From Bacteriovoracaceae bacterium (GTDB taxonomy: Bacteria; Bdellovibrionota; Bacteriovoracia; Bacteriovoracales; Bacteriovoracaceae), in assembly GCA_025210745.1 (NCBI GenBank), contig JAOARC010000041.1, positions 1-64,000 of the forward strand: a stretch of 64,000 nucleotides of DNA, given 5' to 3'. Of the stretch, positions 18,277 to 27,675 are shown piece after piece. Under the pieces are notes generated by a model. It did no database searches. It had not been told where the DNA came from and saw nothing but the letters and a program-made list of their open reading frames with translations. Position numbers and translations under genes: made by a program. How positions within the stretch are numbered: the stretch's first letter is position 1; every line of letters starts with the position of its first letter.

Positions 18277-18867
18277 TTAGGCAGCTTGATCAAGCCTATC
18301 AATATCGATAGTTATAACTTCAGCATCATCTGATTCTACATGTGATGCTGAATCAACTACTATCGTTTTAGAAATAAGGTCTACAAATGATTTTTTATCT
18401 TCATTCATAAAATAGAATAATTGAAATAGACCAAAGCCTAAGTAATAGCTTAGAAAACCAGCTGTTCTTTTTAAGTTCGTCGAAAAGCTAATATGCTTTT
18501 CGTTATCAGATAATACTTTTAGTCCAAAAACTTTTTGGCCAATTGTATGTCCATTTATAAGAATTCCAGATACTAAAAAGTATCCAGTAAATATTGATAG
18601 AAATATTGGTGCATGAACATAAATAGGTGCATTTAATAATGCTTTTTTGGTTCCTGCATCTAAGAAAAATAAAAAGTTTGAAATAAATCCTATAAAAGAA
18701 ACATCAATAGCAGCCTTTAATGTAAAAACAATTGCTAAATCTACTATGTATGAATAAATTCTTTTTTGTAGAATAGACTTTGATTTCAATTGCTTTTGAG
18801 GCTCAGTAGGCGAGATTCTTTGATTATTTTCAATATAATTTATTAAATTTATTACGTTATCTTTCAT
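18277..18867 (-). CDS. RDD family integral membrane protein
   Basis: This 196-residue protein has the RDD-family layout: helix 1 with KRIYSYIVDLAIVF (basic residue and Asp), a second helix, and the conserved NGHTIGQKVFGLKVLSD segment before helix 3. The charged N- and C-terminal tails are cytoplasmic. Function is unknown for most RDD proteins (some are Na+/H+ antiporters). It is convergent with aspS. Confidence 0.82.
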   Translation of the reverse strand: MKDNVINLINYIENNQRISPTEPQKQLKSKSILQKRIYSYIVDLAIVFTLKAAIDVSFIGFISNFLFFLDAGTKKALLNAPIYVHAPIFLSIFTGYFLVSGILINGHTIGQKVFGLKVLSDNEKHISFSTNLKRTAGFLSYYLGFGLFQLFYFMNEDKKSFVDLISKTIVVDSASHVESDDAEVITIDIDRLDQAA

Positions 18868-18960
18868 CTGTTTCTATATCGGTGAGATCTTTGAAGAATT
18901 GTATGAGTAAAGTAGTTGGGGAAAATTGTGCCTAAGTAGAATTTGTAGTATACTTTGAAA

Positions 18961-19311
18961 ATGAAAATATATTTTTTAAAATTAGTCGGATTTATGTTTA
19001 TTTTAATATCTTGTTCGACTACAGGCAGTTATATAGCAGTAAATAGTAGTTTTGAATCTAAGGGAGCTAATTGTGATTTAGAAATCATTATGCCTGGTCA
19101 AAAAACTAAATCTAGTAATGTATTAATAGGAACTTTTTCTGTTCAAGAGGCAGGGTTATCAGTTATTTGTGACTGGGAAGATACTCTTGCTAAAAATAAA
19201 GCAAAAGCATGCGAGAGTGGAGCAGATATTATCCAGTTTTTAGAGATCGATTCTCCTTCTATCAGTAGTACATGTTATAGAAGTAAGGCTAACTTTTTAA
19301 AGAAGAAATAA
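18961..19311 (+). CDS. Small lipoprotein, unknown function
   Basis: This protein of about 116 residues has a signal peptide and lipobox (ILISC at ~15). Four more Cys residues (GANCDL, SVICDW, KACESG, SSTCYR) could form two disulfides in the periplasm. The ATG at 18961 gives the best signal peptide; an in-frame TTG lies 6 bp upstream. No family is assigned. It is convergent with the GNAT gene that follows. Confidence 0.6.
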   Translation: MKIYFLKLVGFMFILISCSTTGSYIAVNSSFESKGANCDLEIIMPGQKTKSSNVLIGTFSVQEAGLSVICDWEDTLAKNKAKACESGADIIQFLEIDSPSISSTCYRSKANFLKKK

Positions 19312-19320
19312 TAAATTATA

Positions 19321-19773
19321 CTATTTTAGCCATTCAAACAGGCCATAGTGTTCATCACTCATGCCTACTTTTTTATAAACTTCAATGGCTGAAGTATTCG
19401 TTTTATCCACATAAAGTCTTAAGCCAACAAGGTCATCAGAATTAGAAACCATCAGCTTTAAATGATTATATAGACTTTTAAAAACACCGTGAGATCTAAA
19501 TTGAGGTAACACATATACGGAATGAATCCAAAGAACATTTTTACACCGCCAATCGCTCCATTCATTCATAGTAAGAAGCATTCCCATAAATTCATCGTTT
19601 TCATTTAAAGCAATATAATAAGTACCTTTATTTGAATCTTCGATAACACTTTTGACTCCTTGATGTAAAAGCTTGGGATCAAGATTAAGGTTTTCCGTTT
19701 CTTTTGCCATACTTAACTGGCACTGTACAATTGTGTCGATGTATTTTTTATCTGTGACTTGTATTATGTTCAT
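19321..19773 (-). CDS. GNAT family N-acetyltransferase
   Basis: This 150-residue single-domain GNAT has beta4 VLWIHSVYVLPQFRSHGVFKSLYNHL, with the acetyl-CoA pyrophosphate-binding Q/RxxGxx/G-like RSHGVF loop (~88-94), and the C-terminal KTNTSAIEVYKKVGM. It acetylates an amine of unknown substrate. A second, unrelated GNAT gene lies 19 bp upstream in the same orientation, so the two may form an operon. Confidence 0.85.
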   Translation of the reverse strand: MNIIQVTDKKYIDTIVQCQLSMAKETENLNLDPKLLHQGVKSVIEDSNKGTYYIALNENDEFMGMLLTMNEWSDWRCKNVLWIHSVYVLPQFRSHGVFKSLYNHLKLMVSNSDDLVGLRLYVDKTNTSAIEVYKKVGMSDEHYGLFEWLK

Positions 19774-19792
19774 ATGATTATCTTTGATGTTT

Positions 19793-20203
19793 TTAAAGTC
19801 TAAGCATCATGCCTGGAGACTCATTTGGACATATGTCAAAGTTAAAACTTTGATAAAGTTTTTTTCCTTCTGTGCTAGAGATGAGTTTTATTATTTTGAT
19901 ATCATTTCCTTTGCACTCACTAATAATTTTATTCATTATCTTATTACCAACACCTTGTCTTTGAAAATCAGGAATAACCATCATATCTACAATTAAAGCA
20001 TATACATTTTGATCTGAAATTAAACCTGCATATCCGATAGGTTTTTTGTCAGCATATGCAATAATATTTTTCCAGCGATAATTAAAGATAGTTTCCATTA
20101 TTGAAGGGGAACTTTCATCCCAGCCCCAATGACATGATCTCCAAATTACTTCTATATCTTGTAAATCATTATGAGAGTTCATCAGCTTTATACTAAAATT
20201 CAT
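19793..20203 (-). CDS. GNAT family N-acetyltransferase
   Basis: This 136-residue GNAT shows VDMMVIPDFQRQGVGNKIMNKI with the classic QRQGVG acetyl-CoA loop (~81-86) and a C-terminal GKKLYQSFNFD motif. The substrate is unknown. It is the first gene of a two-GNAT minus-strand run. Confidence 0.87.
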   Translation of the reverse strand: MNFSIKLMNSHNDLQDIEVIWRSCHWGWDESSPSIMETIFNYRWKNIIAYADKKPIGYAGLISDQNVYALIVDMMVIPDFQRQGVGNKIMNKIISECKGNDIKIIKLISSTEGKKLYQSFNFDICPNESPGMMLRL

Positions 20204-20288
20204 TTATGAAATATCCATCTTAATACATTTATATATGTAGTCTTTATAATATATTTTGCTAGCTTATTCTATTTGTTTAGGAGGAAAA

Positions 20289-20801
20289 ATGAAGGTAGAT
20301 ATACAGCAAATTGATAATATGATTTTTATAATTAGAAATAAAAAAGTAATGCTCGATAGTGACTTGGCTAAATTATATGGGGTAGAGGTCAAAAGACTAA
20401 ATGAACAAGTCAGAAGAAATATAGATCGTTTTTCAAGTGACTTTATGTTCGAATGTAATTCTAGTGAGTTAGCAGATTTGCGGTCGCAAATTGCGACCAC
20501 AAACGACCTAAGTGTTTGAAATTACAAGGAGAGGTCGATGCCAATGTTGTTTACTGAAAATGGTGTCGCGATGCTTTCATCTGTATTAAATAGTAAGCAG
20601 GCAATAAAAGTTAATATTACAATTATGAGAATCTTTACCGAGCTTAGAAGTTATTACGCTTTAGAGCAAAGACTTGATAGAAAAATTGATAAGTTTGAAA
20701 AGAAGGTAACAAAAGTTTTTAAAGTTGTGTTTGAAAGACTTGATGATCTAGATGAGAAGCCAAAAGTTATAAAAAAGAAAATAGGTCTTATTCAAAAATA
20801 G
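20289..20801 (+). pseudogene. ORF6N-domain (phage antirepressor-like) gene with an in-frame TGA
   Basis: An AGGAGG RBS and ATG at 20289 start an ORF6N domain: IDNMIFIIRNKKVMLDSDLAKLYGV, then NEQVRRNIDRFSSDFMFE. The frame meets TGA at 20517-20519 and then, in the same frame, continues with NYKERSMPMLFTENGVAMLSSVLNSKQAIKVNI, the second half of the domain, plus a coiled-coil tail (EQRLDRKIDKFEKKV). One nonsense change, plausibly TGG to TGA, therefore splits an otherwise intact gene of about 170 codons. ORF6N proteins are DNA-binding phage or islet regulators. Reinitiation at the ATG at 20538 could still give the C-terminal half. Confidence 0.8.
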
Positions 20802-20906
20802 TTTGAGGATATTCAAAAAACCATAATAATTTCCCTCAGGGTTGGAGTGGTGATATAAAAAAGGTAGTTCCTGCAGTAAGTCCAATAGCCGTTGCTAAAA
20901 AGGCTT

Positions 20907-21125
20907 TTAAATCTGTTGAAAACTTTTTTTATCTCTATTATCGAGAATATTCTTAACAGTAATACCTGTTGTGGTAAACGCAGAAAGAGCAGTTACACCA
21001 GGTAAATACTCATAACCTGTTTTTCTTAGTTCATAAGTATTTTTAGAGCAATTCGGTGGAGCCGACATAGAAAAAGCAGATGTTGCTAATATTAAATTGA
21101 TAATTGTAAAAAGTACTTTTTTCAT
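20907..21125 (-). CDS. Small exported protein, 72 aa
   Basis: A cleavable signal peptide (KKVLFTIINLILATSAFS) is followed by a ~50-residue mature part with one Cys and Pro/Thr-rich segments. No family is recognised. It lies just upstream of mutS on the same strand (the mutS start is far downstream, so no coupling) and beside the broken ORF6N gene. Confidence 0.5.
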   Translation of the reverse strand: MKKVLFTIINLILATSAFSMSAPPNCSKNTYELRKTGYEYLPGVTALSAFTTTGITVKNILDNRDKKSFQQI

Positions 21126-21144
21126 ATGCTTTCTCTTTTAGAGT

Positions 21145-23778
21145 TTATAACAACTTCTTAAGCTCAATCAAAACATTCAAAGCATCCATCGGAGTCATAT
21201 TCATAGGATCAAGATCTTCTAACTTCTCTTCAATCTTTGAAGGCTCAGTTTGTTCACCTGCTGATGCATTAAAAAAGTCTAGTTGAGAGTCATTAGCAAT
21301 AATATCAGCACCTGATTTATTTTGGCTCTTTTCTAGCTTAGATAAAATCTGTGATGATCTATTTAAAATGGTCTTAGGAAGACCAGCTAATTTTGCCACA
21401 TGAATACCAAAACTTTGAGCCGCTCCTTGCTCAATTAATGTATATAGAAATTGAACGTTACCATTTTCATTTATTGTTTTAACTGTAAGGTTTTTAGCAT
21501 GATCAAGAGAGTCAACTAGCTCAATTAACTCGTGATAGTGAGTACTAAATAAAGTTAAAGACTTTGTCTTTTTTACAAAGTGCTCAACTAAAGACCAAGC
21601 AATACTTAGTCCATCATAAGTAGATGTTCCTCTTCCGATTTCATCAAGGATAATAAGAGATTTATCAGTAGCATGTCTTATGATCTCAGCTGTTTCACTC
21701 ATTTCAACCATAAATGTTGATTGGCCTTTAATAATATCATCACTTGCTCCAAGACGACTGAAGATATAATCACATAGACCAATATTTGCTACTTTTGCAG
21801 GAACAAAAGATCCAACTTGAGATAAAAATTGAATAATAGCGATTTCTCTCATAACTGTTGTTTTACCTGCCATATTTGGACCTGTTACAAGGCCAAAGTA
21901 TTTTTTATTATCTAAAGTAATATCATGATTGATAAACTGATCTTTAATAGATTTTTTAATTAATGGGTGCCATCCTTGTTCAATATCAATAATTTTTTCG
22001 TCATGGATATTAGGTCTTATAAAGTCTTCTCTATATGCTACAAAAGATAAAGATTGGAAAACATCAACCTTAGATATTGATTTAGCTAAAGTTAAGATCT
22101 CAAAAGAGATCTCTTTTACATTTTCAACTAAAGCATCAAAAATTTTTCTTTCTAATTTATGTAATTTGTCTTTAGCACTCAAAACTTCTTTTTCAAACTC
22201 TGCTAATTCTTCTGTTTGATATCTTTCAGAGTTGACTAAAGTTTGTCTTCTCACAAAGTCAGCAGGAACTTTTTTCGTATGTGACTTACTAACTTCTATA
22301 AAGTATCCTGCAACATTATTATGTTTTACTTTTAAGTTTGATATACCTGTTAGTTCTCTATATTTAGCTTCAAGCTCTAATAAAGAGCTAGCTGCATTTT
22401 TAGATAGCTTTGCTAGTTTATCTCTTTTTTTATCTGCGCCTTCTTTAATAAGATTACCCTTATCAAGATTAGCTCCAATCTCATCATTGATAGTTAAAAA
22501 GATTTTATCTTCTAGCTCTTTTAAAGCACTTTTTGTTTTTTTACTAAATGGAAGAACGCATCCTGAAATATCTTTTTTAACGATATCCATAATTTTAGTA
22601 TAAGCATCATTTGATCTCGCTAGATTTAATAAGTCTGAACCATTTACTTTACCTGTAGAGACCTTTGCCATAATTCTTTCAATATCTCTAACGTCATCCA
22701 GAATCTCTCTAATATTTTCTAGTTTATCAAAGTTATTAATAAAGTATTCAACAGTGTTAAAACGTCTCTCAATTTGTTCTTTATTATATAAAGGAGCTTG
22801 AAATAAAGTCTTAAGGTATCTTGTTCCCATTGAAGTTTTTGTTTTATCAACAAAACCTAAAATAGAGTTTTGATAGTTTTCTTTTGATTTAGGAAAGATC
22901 TCAAGACCAACAAGTGTTGGATAAGTGATCTTCATATCACTTAGTGTATTAAGCATTTGAAATGGACTTAAGTGACTAACACTATCAATGGATTGAGTTG
23001 AACAGATATAGTAACTTAAAGCTCCAATTGAACTTATAATAGGAGAGTTAAGCTTTAATATCTCATCTCTTTTGTAAGTCGGGATTAATTTTTCAATATA
23101 AACGTCAGTATATTTTTCATCAAAATAATCTTCACTTAAATGAGTTTGTAAAATATCTTGAGTTTCAAAGTATTCACTTATAAATTCACTATTATCCCAT
23201 TGTCCAAGATAGCAAATAAATTCTTCAGGTTTATAAATTTGAACTTTTTCTAAAAATTCTTTTTCATTACTAGCTGTGATTCCAAAAAAATCACCTGTTG
23301 TATAGTCAATAAAACTTGCGTAAATCATTCCTTTAAATTCTATAGCACTTGCCATGAATTTATTTTCTTTACTTTCAGCTTTATCTAAATCAAATGGCAT
23401 CCCAGGAGATACAACTTGAGTAACAGCTCTTTTTACAATCCCTTTAGCTTGTTTTGGATCTTCAACTTGTTCACAGATAGCAACTTTTAGACCTGCTCCA
23501 GTTAGACGATCAATATAAGTCGCCGCTGCATGATGAGGAATTCCAGCCATAGGAATAGGATACCCACCCAGTTTTCCTCTGTGGGTTAATGAGATATTTA
23601 GAATTTTAGAAGCATTTTTTGCATCTTCGAAAAATAGTTCATAGAAATCACCCATACGAAACATGAGTAAAATACCTGGATATTGTCTTGCAATATTGTA
23701 GTATTGTTCCATCATCGGGGTGAGTTTAACGCCTTTATTAACTATTTCTTCTAACCCTATATGAGCTGCATTAGACAC
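21145..23778 (-). CDS. mutS: DNA mismatch repair protein MutS
   Basis: This 877-residue MutS has the N-terminal mismatch-binding motif GDFYELF (Phe-x-Glu, ~43), connector, lever and clamp domains, and a C-terminal ATPase. The ATPase carries Walker A TGPNMAGKTT (~625), the signature STFMVEMSET, Walker B IILDEIGRGTST and the FSTHYHEL switch His. It recognises base mismatches and small loops and recruits MutL. Its length is as in E. coli, with a C-terminal dimerisation tail (LDPMNMTPMDALNVLIELK). Confidence 0.96.
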   Translation of the reverse strand: MSNAAHIGLEEIVNKGVKLTPMMEQYYNIARQYPGILLMFRMGDFYELFFEDAKNASKILNISLTHRGKLGGYPIPMAGIPHHAAATYIDRLTGAGLKVAICEQVEDPKQAKGIVKRAVTQVVSPGMPFDLDKAESKENKFMASAIEFKGMIYASFIDYTTGDFFGITASNEKEFLEKVQIYKPEEFICYLGQWDNSEFISEYFETQDILQTHLSEDYFDEKYTDVYIEKLIPTYKRDEILKLNSPIISSIGALSYYICSTQSIDSVSHLSPFQMLNTLSDMKITYPTLVGLEIFPKSKENYQNSILGFVDKTKTSMGTRYLKTLFQAPLYNKEQIERRFNTVEYFINNFDKLENIREILDDVRDIERIMAKVSTGKVNGSDLLNLARSNDAYTKIMDIVKKDISGCVLPFSKKTKSALKELEDKIFLTINDEIGANLDKGNLIKEGADKKRDKLAKLSKNAASSLLELEAKYRELTGISNLKVKHNNVAGYFIEVSKSHTKKVPADFVRRQTLVNSERYQTEELAEFEKEVLSAKDKLHKLERKIFDALVENVKEISFEILTLAKSISKVDVFQSLSFVAYREDFIRPNIHDEKIIDIEQGWHPLIKKSIKDQFINHDITLDNKKYFGLVTGPNMAGKTTVMREIAIIQFLSQVGSFVPAKVANIGLCDYIFSRLGASDDIIKGQSTFMVEMSETAEIIRHATDKSLIILDEIGRGTSTYDGLSIAWSLVEHFVKKTKSLTLFSTHYHELIELVDSLDHAKNLTVKTINENGNVQFLYTLIEQGAAQSFGIHVAKLAGLPKTILNRSSQILSKLEKSQNKSGADIIANDSQLDFFNASAGEQTEPSKIEEKLEDLDPMNMTPMDALNVLIELKKLL

Positions 23779-23926
23779 TTTAATATCTCCCTTTTTTTTC
23801 TCAAAAAACTATAAAGAAATTACTAGCATAGTCCGATAAATTTAGTCAAAAGATGCGCCTTGTAAAAAAAGCTTTATTTTAGTCTAACTATTTGAAATAA
23901 TTAGATTCAAAAGAGGATATTATTTC

Positions 23927-24910
23927 ATGATAAATAAGAAGTTGGTACTTGTTCTCATTATGTTTTGTGTTGCTAGTTGTTTAATAATGGCTACAGCTTT
24001 AAACGTTCGTGCTTATAAAAAAAATCAAGAACTTACGCATTTAGATGAAATATCAGAGAAAACTATTTTCACCAATTTAAACTTTTATAGCATTGTAGAT
24101 AATATTAAAAAATTACAACTTGATTCTAGTCAATTGATTATTACGGACTCAAAGGTATTAGATTTTAAAAGTCCGGTTGGATTAATGTTTTTAAAAACGA
24201 ATGTATTTTCTTATTCTGCTATTAAAGGTGAGTTTTCTAATTTAACAAATATATTAAAGTTAGATGGAAATGTGAAATTGAGTGATAATAAAGGCTCTTC
24301 ACATTTAAGTTCTTACTTAGAGTTAGATACAAAAAATAAGTTTTTTAAAGCAGTAGGAAAGACACTCTCAAATGTTCTATCTGGTACAAGCCAAGAAAGT
24401 TTTATTGTTAAAGCTGACAGCTTAGAGTCATGGTTAGACAAAAAACTATATAAATTTCGAGGTAATATCGACACTAAACTTATCAGAAAAAGAGGATATG
24501 AGGGACAAATTGTTATGAGTTCTCAGTTTATGGAACTTAACCAGTTAAAATCACATATTTTCTTAGATGGAGGAGTATCCCTAAAGAGAAATAAATACTA
24601 TTTACAGGCAACAAAGGCAGATATTTTTCTAGAAAACTTTAATAAAAGCCTCAAGTATTATGTGCTTTATGACGATATTAAATTAGAGGAAAAAATAGTT
24701 CTGGATGATGGAACTAGCTTGAATCGAAAGGCCTATTCTGAAAAACTAGAAGGTTTTATGAAAGAAGGCAAAGTAGTGATGTCTGGAGCACCTAGAGTTG
24801 AACAAGGTGATGATGTAATTAAAGGTTATCAGATAACACTAAGAGAAAATGTTGAGCTTGTTGAGGTGGATGATTCACAAACAAGTTTTGAAATAAAAAA
24901 GGATGAATAA
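23927..24910 (+). CDS. LptC-like LPS-export periplasmic protein, enlarged
   Basis: One N-terminal membrane anchor (LVLVLIMFCVASCLIMATAL) is followed by a ~290-residue periplasmic beta region in the position of lptC, directly before lptB with a 1-bp overlap. LptC is normally ~190 residues; the length of 327 suggests an LptC beta-jellyroll plus an added LptA/OstA-like jellyroll in one protein. It would receive LPS from the LptBFG transporter and pass it along the bridge. The assignment rests on context and beta-rich pattern, not on strong motifs. Confidence 0.72.
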   Translation: MINKKLVLVLIMFCVASCLIMATALNVRAYKKNQELTHLDEISEKTIFTNLNFYSIVDNIKKLQLDSSQLIITDSKVLDFKSPVGLMFLKTNVFSYSAIKGEFSNLTNILKLDGNVKLSDNKGSSHLSSYLELDTKNKFFKAVGKTLSNVLSGTSQESFIVKADSLESWLDKKLYKFRGNIDTKLIRKRGYEGQIVMSSQFMELNQLKSHIFLDGGVSLKRNKYYLQATKADIFLENFNKSLKYYVLYDDIKLEEKIVLDDGTSLNRKAYSEKLEGFMKEGKVVMSGAPRVEQGDDVIKGYQITLRENVELVEVDDSQTSFEIKKDE

Positions 24911-25635
24911 TGCAAGCCAATTTTCAAGCTACAGAGCTTAAGAAAATTTACTCAGGAAGAGAAGTGGTTAAGAGTGTGAGTATCGAAGTTAACCAAGCAC
25001 AGGTTGTAGGACTTCTTGGTCCAAATGGTGCGGGTAAAACAACTTCATTTTATATGATGGTAGGTCTTGTTAAGGCCAACAAGGGAAAGATTATTTTAGA
25101 TGGTGAAGATATAACAGATATGCCTTTACATGAAAGAGCAACTAAAGGCATTGGATATCTTCCTCAGGAAGCAAGTATCTTTAGAGAGCTAAGTGTTGAA
25201 GAAAACATATATAGCGTTTTAGAAATTAGAAAGCTTTATAAAAATGAAAAGAAAAATAAGCTGGAAAAACTTATTAGTGATTTTGGATTAAATCATATTA
25301 GAAAATCTAAAGGGCGTGAGTTATCTGGTGGTGAAAGAAGAAGAGTTGAGATCGCAAGATGTCTTGCACTGGATCCTACATTTGTTTTATTAGATGAGCC
25401 ATTTGCAGGGGTAGACCCATTAGCTGTAAGTGATATTCAAAAGATTATTAAAGATCTTAAAAATAGAAATATTGGAGTTTTAATTACAGATCACAATGTA
25501 AGAGAAACATTAGATATTGTTGATAAAGCCTATATTATGAGTGCAGGAGAGCTGCTTGTAAGTGGTACACCTGAAGAAATTGTTGATAATGAAATCGCAA
25601 GAAAGTTCTATTTAGGTGAAGAATTTAAAATGTAA
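24910..25635 (+). CDS. lptB: LPS export ABC transporter ATP-binding protein LptB
   Basis: This 241-residue ABC ATPase has Walker A GPNGAGKTT (~37-45), a Q-loop in YLPQEASIF, the signature LSGGERRRVEIAR, Walker B VLLDEPFAGVDP and the H-loop ITDHNVRET, the exact layout of LptB. It energises extraction of LPS from the inner membrane with LptF/G. It lies between the LptC-like gene and rpoN, the classical order of this cluster in Proteobacteria. Confidence 0.95.
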   Translation: MQANFQATELKKIYSGREVVKSVSIEVNQAQVVGLLGPNGAGKTTSFYMMVGLVKANKGKIILDGEDITDMPLHERATKGIGYLPQEASIFRELSVEENIYSVLEIRKLYKNEKKNKLEKLISDFGLNHIRKSKGRELSGGERRRVEIARCLALDPTFVLLDEPFAGVDPLAVSDIQKIIKDLKNRNIGVLITDHNVRETLDIVDKAYIMSAGELLVSGTPEEIVDNEIARKFYLGEEFKM

Positions 25636-25692
25636 AAAATAAAATACAACGCACACACACGAAGTTGTATTTGAGACAAATAGGAGTTGAGC

Positions 25693-27144
25693 ATGGCAGG
25701 TAAATTGTCATTAAATCTAAAGCAGTCACAAAGTTTGATGATGACGCCGCAACTACAGCAGGCAATTAAACTTCTTACCTTAACTCATATGGAAATGACT
25801 AATGTAATAGCAAAGGAAATGGTTGAAAATCCTATGTTAGAAGAAACAGGTGGTGAAAGTACTGTAAGAGAAGTTGAAAGAGAAGCTAAGCAGAATCAAG
25901 AAGCTGGTAGTGAAAATTTCTCAGGGCCAGAGCTTATTGAAAAATCAAAAGATAATTTTGATTGGGATAAGTATATTGATGGATATAATTCCACTTCATC
26001 AACACCTTATACAAAAGAGTTTAAGTCTAAAGAAGATGGACCTAATTATGAAAATATGGTCTCAAGATCTAATAACCTTCAAGAACACCTTGAGTGGCAA
26101 CTTAGAATGGAAAACCTTTTAGATAGTGAGTGGAAATTAGCAAAGTCTATTATTCATTCTTTAAATAATGAAGGTTATCTAGAAGATCCAATTGATGATT
26201 TTATTTTAGAAAGTGGTTTAGATAGAGAAGATGCTTTAGAGATTCTTTCTATGATTCAGCATTTAGATCCTGTTGGATGTGCAGCATCTTCATTACAAGA
26301 ATGTTTATTAATTCAAGCTTCATCTTTAGAAGAACCAGTTCCTTTGGTTGAGCTTATAATTAAAAATCATTTAGACCTTTTAATGAAAAGTGATTTTAAA
26401 GCTATCTCTGGTGAGCTTGGGGTTGAAGTGGAAATGATTAAAGAAGCTCAAATGATTATTCAAAGCTTTCATCCAAAACCGGGTAGATTAGTATGTAATG
26501 AAGATATTCAGTATGTAGTTCCAGATATTTATATTAAAAATATCGCTGGAGAACTTGTTGTTCACCTAAACAACGAAGGTGTGCCAAGTTTAAAAGTTTC
26601 CGATCTATATAAAAGTTTAATAAAAAATAAAGAAAAAGCCGATAATGAAACGAGTGATTATGTTCAAGATAAGCTTAGATCTGCTCAGTGGTTAATAAAA
26701 TCTATTGAGAATAGACAAAAGACTATCGAAAAAGTTGCTCATGCAATTATTAAGTATCAGCCTGAATTTTTCAAAAAGGGTGTGGCTTATTTAAAACCAA
26801 TGATCTTAAAAGATATTGCAAATGAAATTGGTGTTCACGAATCAACAGTTTCAAGAGTAACGACAAATAAGTATGTTCATACACCAATTGGTACTTATGA
26901 ATTAAAGTTTTTCTTTAATGCTGGAATTGGTGGAAAGAACGGTGGTATCGATATCGCAAGTGAAAGCCTTAAGCTTAAGATTAAAGAGCTTATTGCAAAC
27001 GAAGATAGAAAGAAGCCTTTATCTGATCAAAAGATCGCAGATATTCTTTCTAAGAGTGATATTAAGGTCGCAAGAAGAACAGTAGCAAAATATAGAGAGT
27101 TAATGGATATATTACCATCATCGAAAAGAAAGCAGGCCAGTTAG
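25693..27144 (+). CDS. rpoN: RNA polymerase sigma-54 factor
   Basis: Region I is Gln/Leu-rich (LNLKQSQSLMMTPQLQQAIKLL). It is followed by an acidic linker, the core-binding domain, the HTH (DIANEIGVHESTVSRVTTNKYVHTPIGTYELKFFF) and the C-terminal RpoN box ARRTVAKYRE. Sigma-54 recognises -24/-12 promoters and needs AAA+ enhancer-binding activators; one such activator is encoded in this window at 46285-47700. The start ATG at 25693 follows AGGAG by 7 bp. The order lptB-rpoN-hpf is the conserved genomic context. Confidence 0.95.
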   Translation: MAGKLSLNLKQSQSLMMTPQLQQAIKLLTLTHMEMTNVIAKEMVENPMLEETGGESTVREVEREAKQNQEAGSENFSGPELIEKSKDNFDWDKYIDGYNSTSSTPYTKEFKSKEDGPNYENMVSRSNNLQEHLEWQLRMENLLDSEWKLAKSIIHSLNNEGYLEDPIDDFILESGLDREDALEILSMIQHLDPVGCAASSLQECLLIQASSLEEPVPLVELIIKNHLDLLMKSDFKAISGELGVEVEMIKEAQMIIQSFHPKPGRLVCNEDIQYVVPDIYIKNIAGELVVHLNNEGVPSLKVSDLYKSLIKNKEKADNETSDYVQDKLRSAQWLIKSIENRQKTIEKVAHAIIKYQPEFFKKGVAYLKPMILKDIANEIGVHESTVSRVTTNKYVHTPIGTYELKFFFNAGIGGKNGGIDIASESLKLKIKELIANEDRKKPLSDQKIADILSKSDIKVARRTVAKYRELMDILPSSKRKQAS

Positions 27145-27204
27145 GAGGAAGGGCAAAAAAAGATTTTAAATTATAAGTATTTTTAACAAAAGAAAGAGGC
27201 ACGT

Positions 27205-27591
27205 ATGAAAATTGTTAGTTCATTTAAGCACTTAGAACACACAGAAAGTTTAGACTTAAAAATTCATGAAAAATCACAAAAATTAAAAAAGTTTTTTGAA
27301 GGAAACTTTGAAGTTCAATGGACTTGCCATATTGATGATTCAAAAAGGCAGTTTGCTGAATTAAAAATTATTGGACCTCAGTTTGAGTATCACGCATCAG
27401 CTCATTCAGAGAGTATGTATAAGTCTTTAGATCAAGTAATTAGTAAGATTGAAAGACAAATTTATAAGAAAAAAGATAAGTGGAAAAATCATATTAGTAA
27501 AAAACATAATAAGACTTTTAAGGACCAACAGGTTGCTCAAAGTACTTGGGATGAACAGTTCTGGGAAGATAAAAAAGATATTGCCTCTTAA
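27205..27591 (+). CDS. hpf: Short ribosome hibernation-promoting factor (HPF/YfiA family)
   Basis: This 128-residue beta-alpha protein belongs to the HPF/RaiA family (KIVSSFKHLEHTESLDLKIHEKSQKLKKFF... then DQVISKIERQIYKKKDKWKNH). It lies directly after rpoN as in many Proteobacteria. It binds the 30S subunit and silences ribosomes in stationary phase. A strong terminator follows the stop, closing the lptC-lptB-rpoN-hpf operon. Confidence 0.88.
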   Translation: MKIVSSFKHLEHTESLDLKIHEKSQKLKKFFEGNFEVQWTCHIDDSKRQFAELKIIGPQFEYHASAHSESMYKSLDQVISKIERQIYKKKDKWKNHISKKHNKTFKDQQVAQSTWDEQFWEDKKDIAS

Positions 27592-27597
27592 ATATAT

Positions 27598-27621
27598 GGC
27601 CACCTTAAAGGTGGCCTTTTT
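27598..27621 (+). terminator. Terminator of the lptC-lptB-rpoN-hpf operon
   Basis: The hairpin GGCCACCTTAAAGGTGGCC (27598-27616) is followed by TTTTT, 7 bp after the hpf stop. Confidence 0.85.
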
Positions 27622-27675
27622 ATTGTCTAACTCTTAGGAATTTGATATCTCTTTTATAATATAGGAGAGATTTAA

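Noticed and set aside
22232..22603. 123-codon frame antisense to mutS
   Set aside because: It lies entirely inside mutS, with no RBS and a composition explained by the opposite strand.
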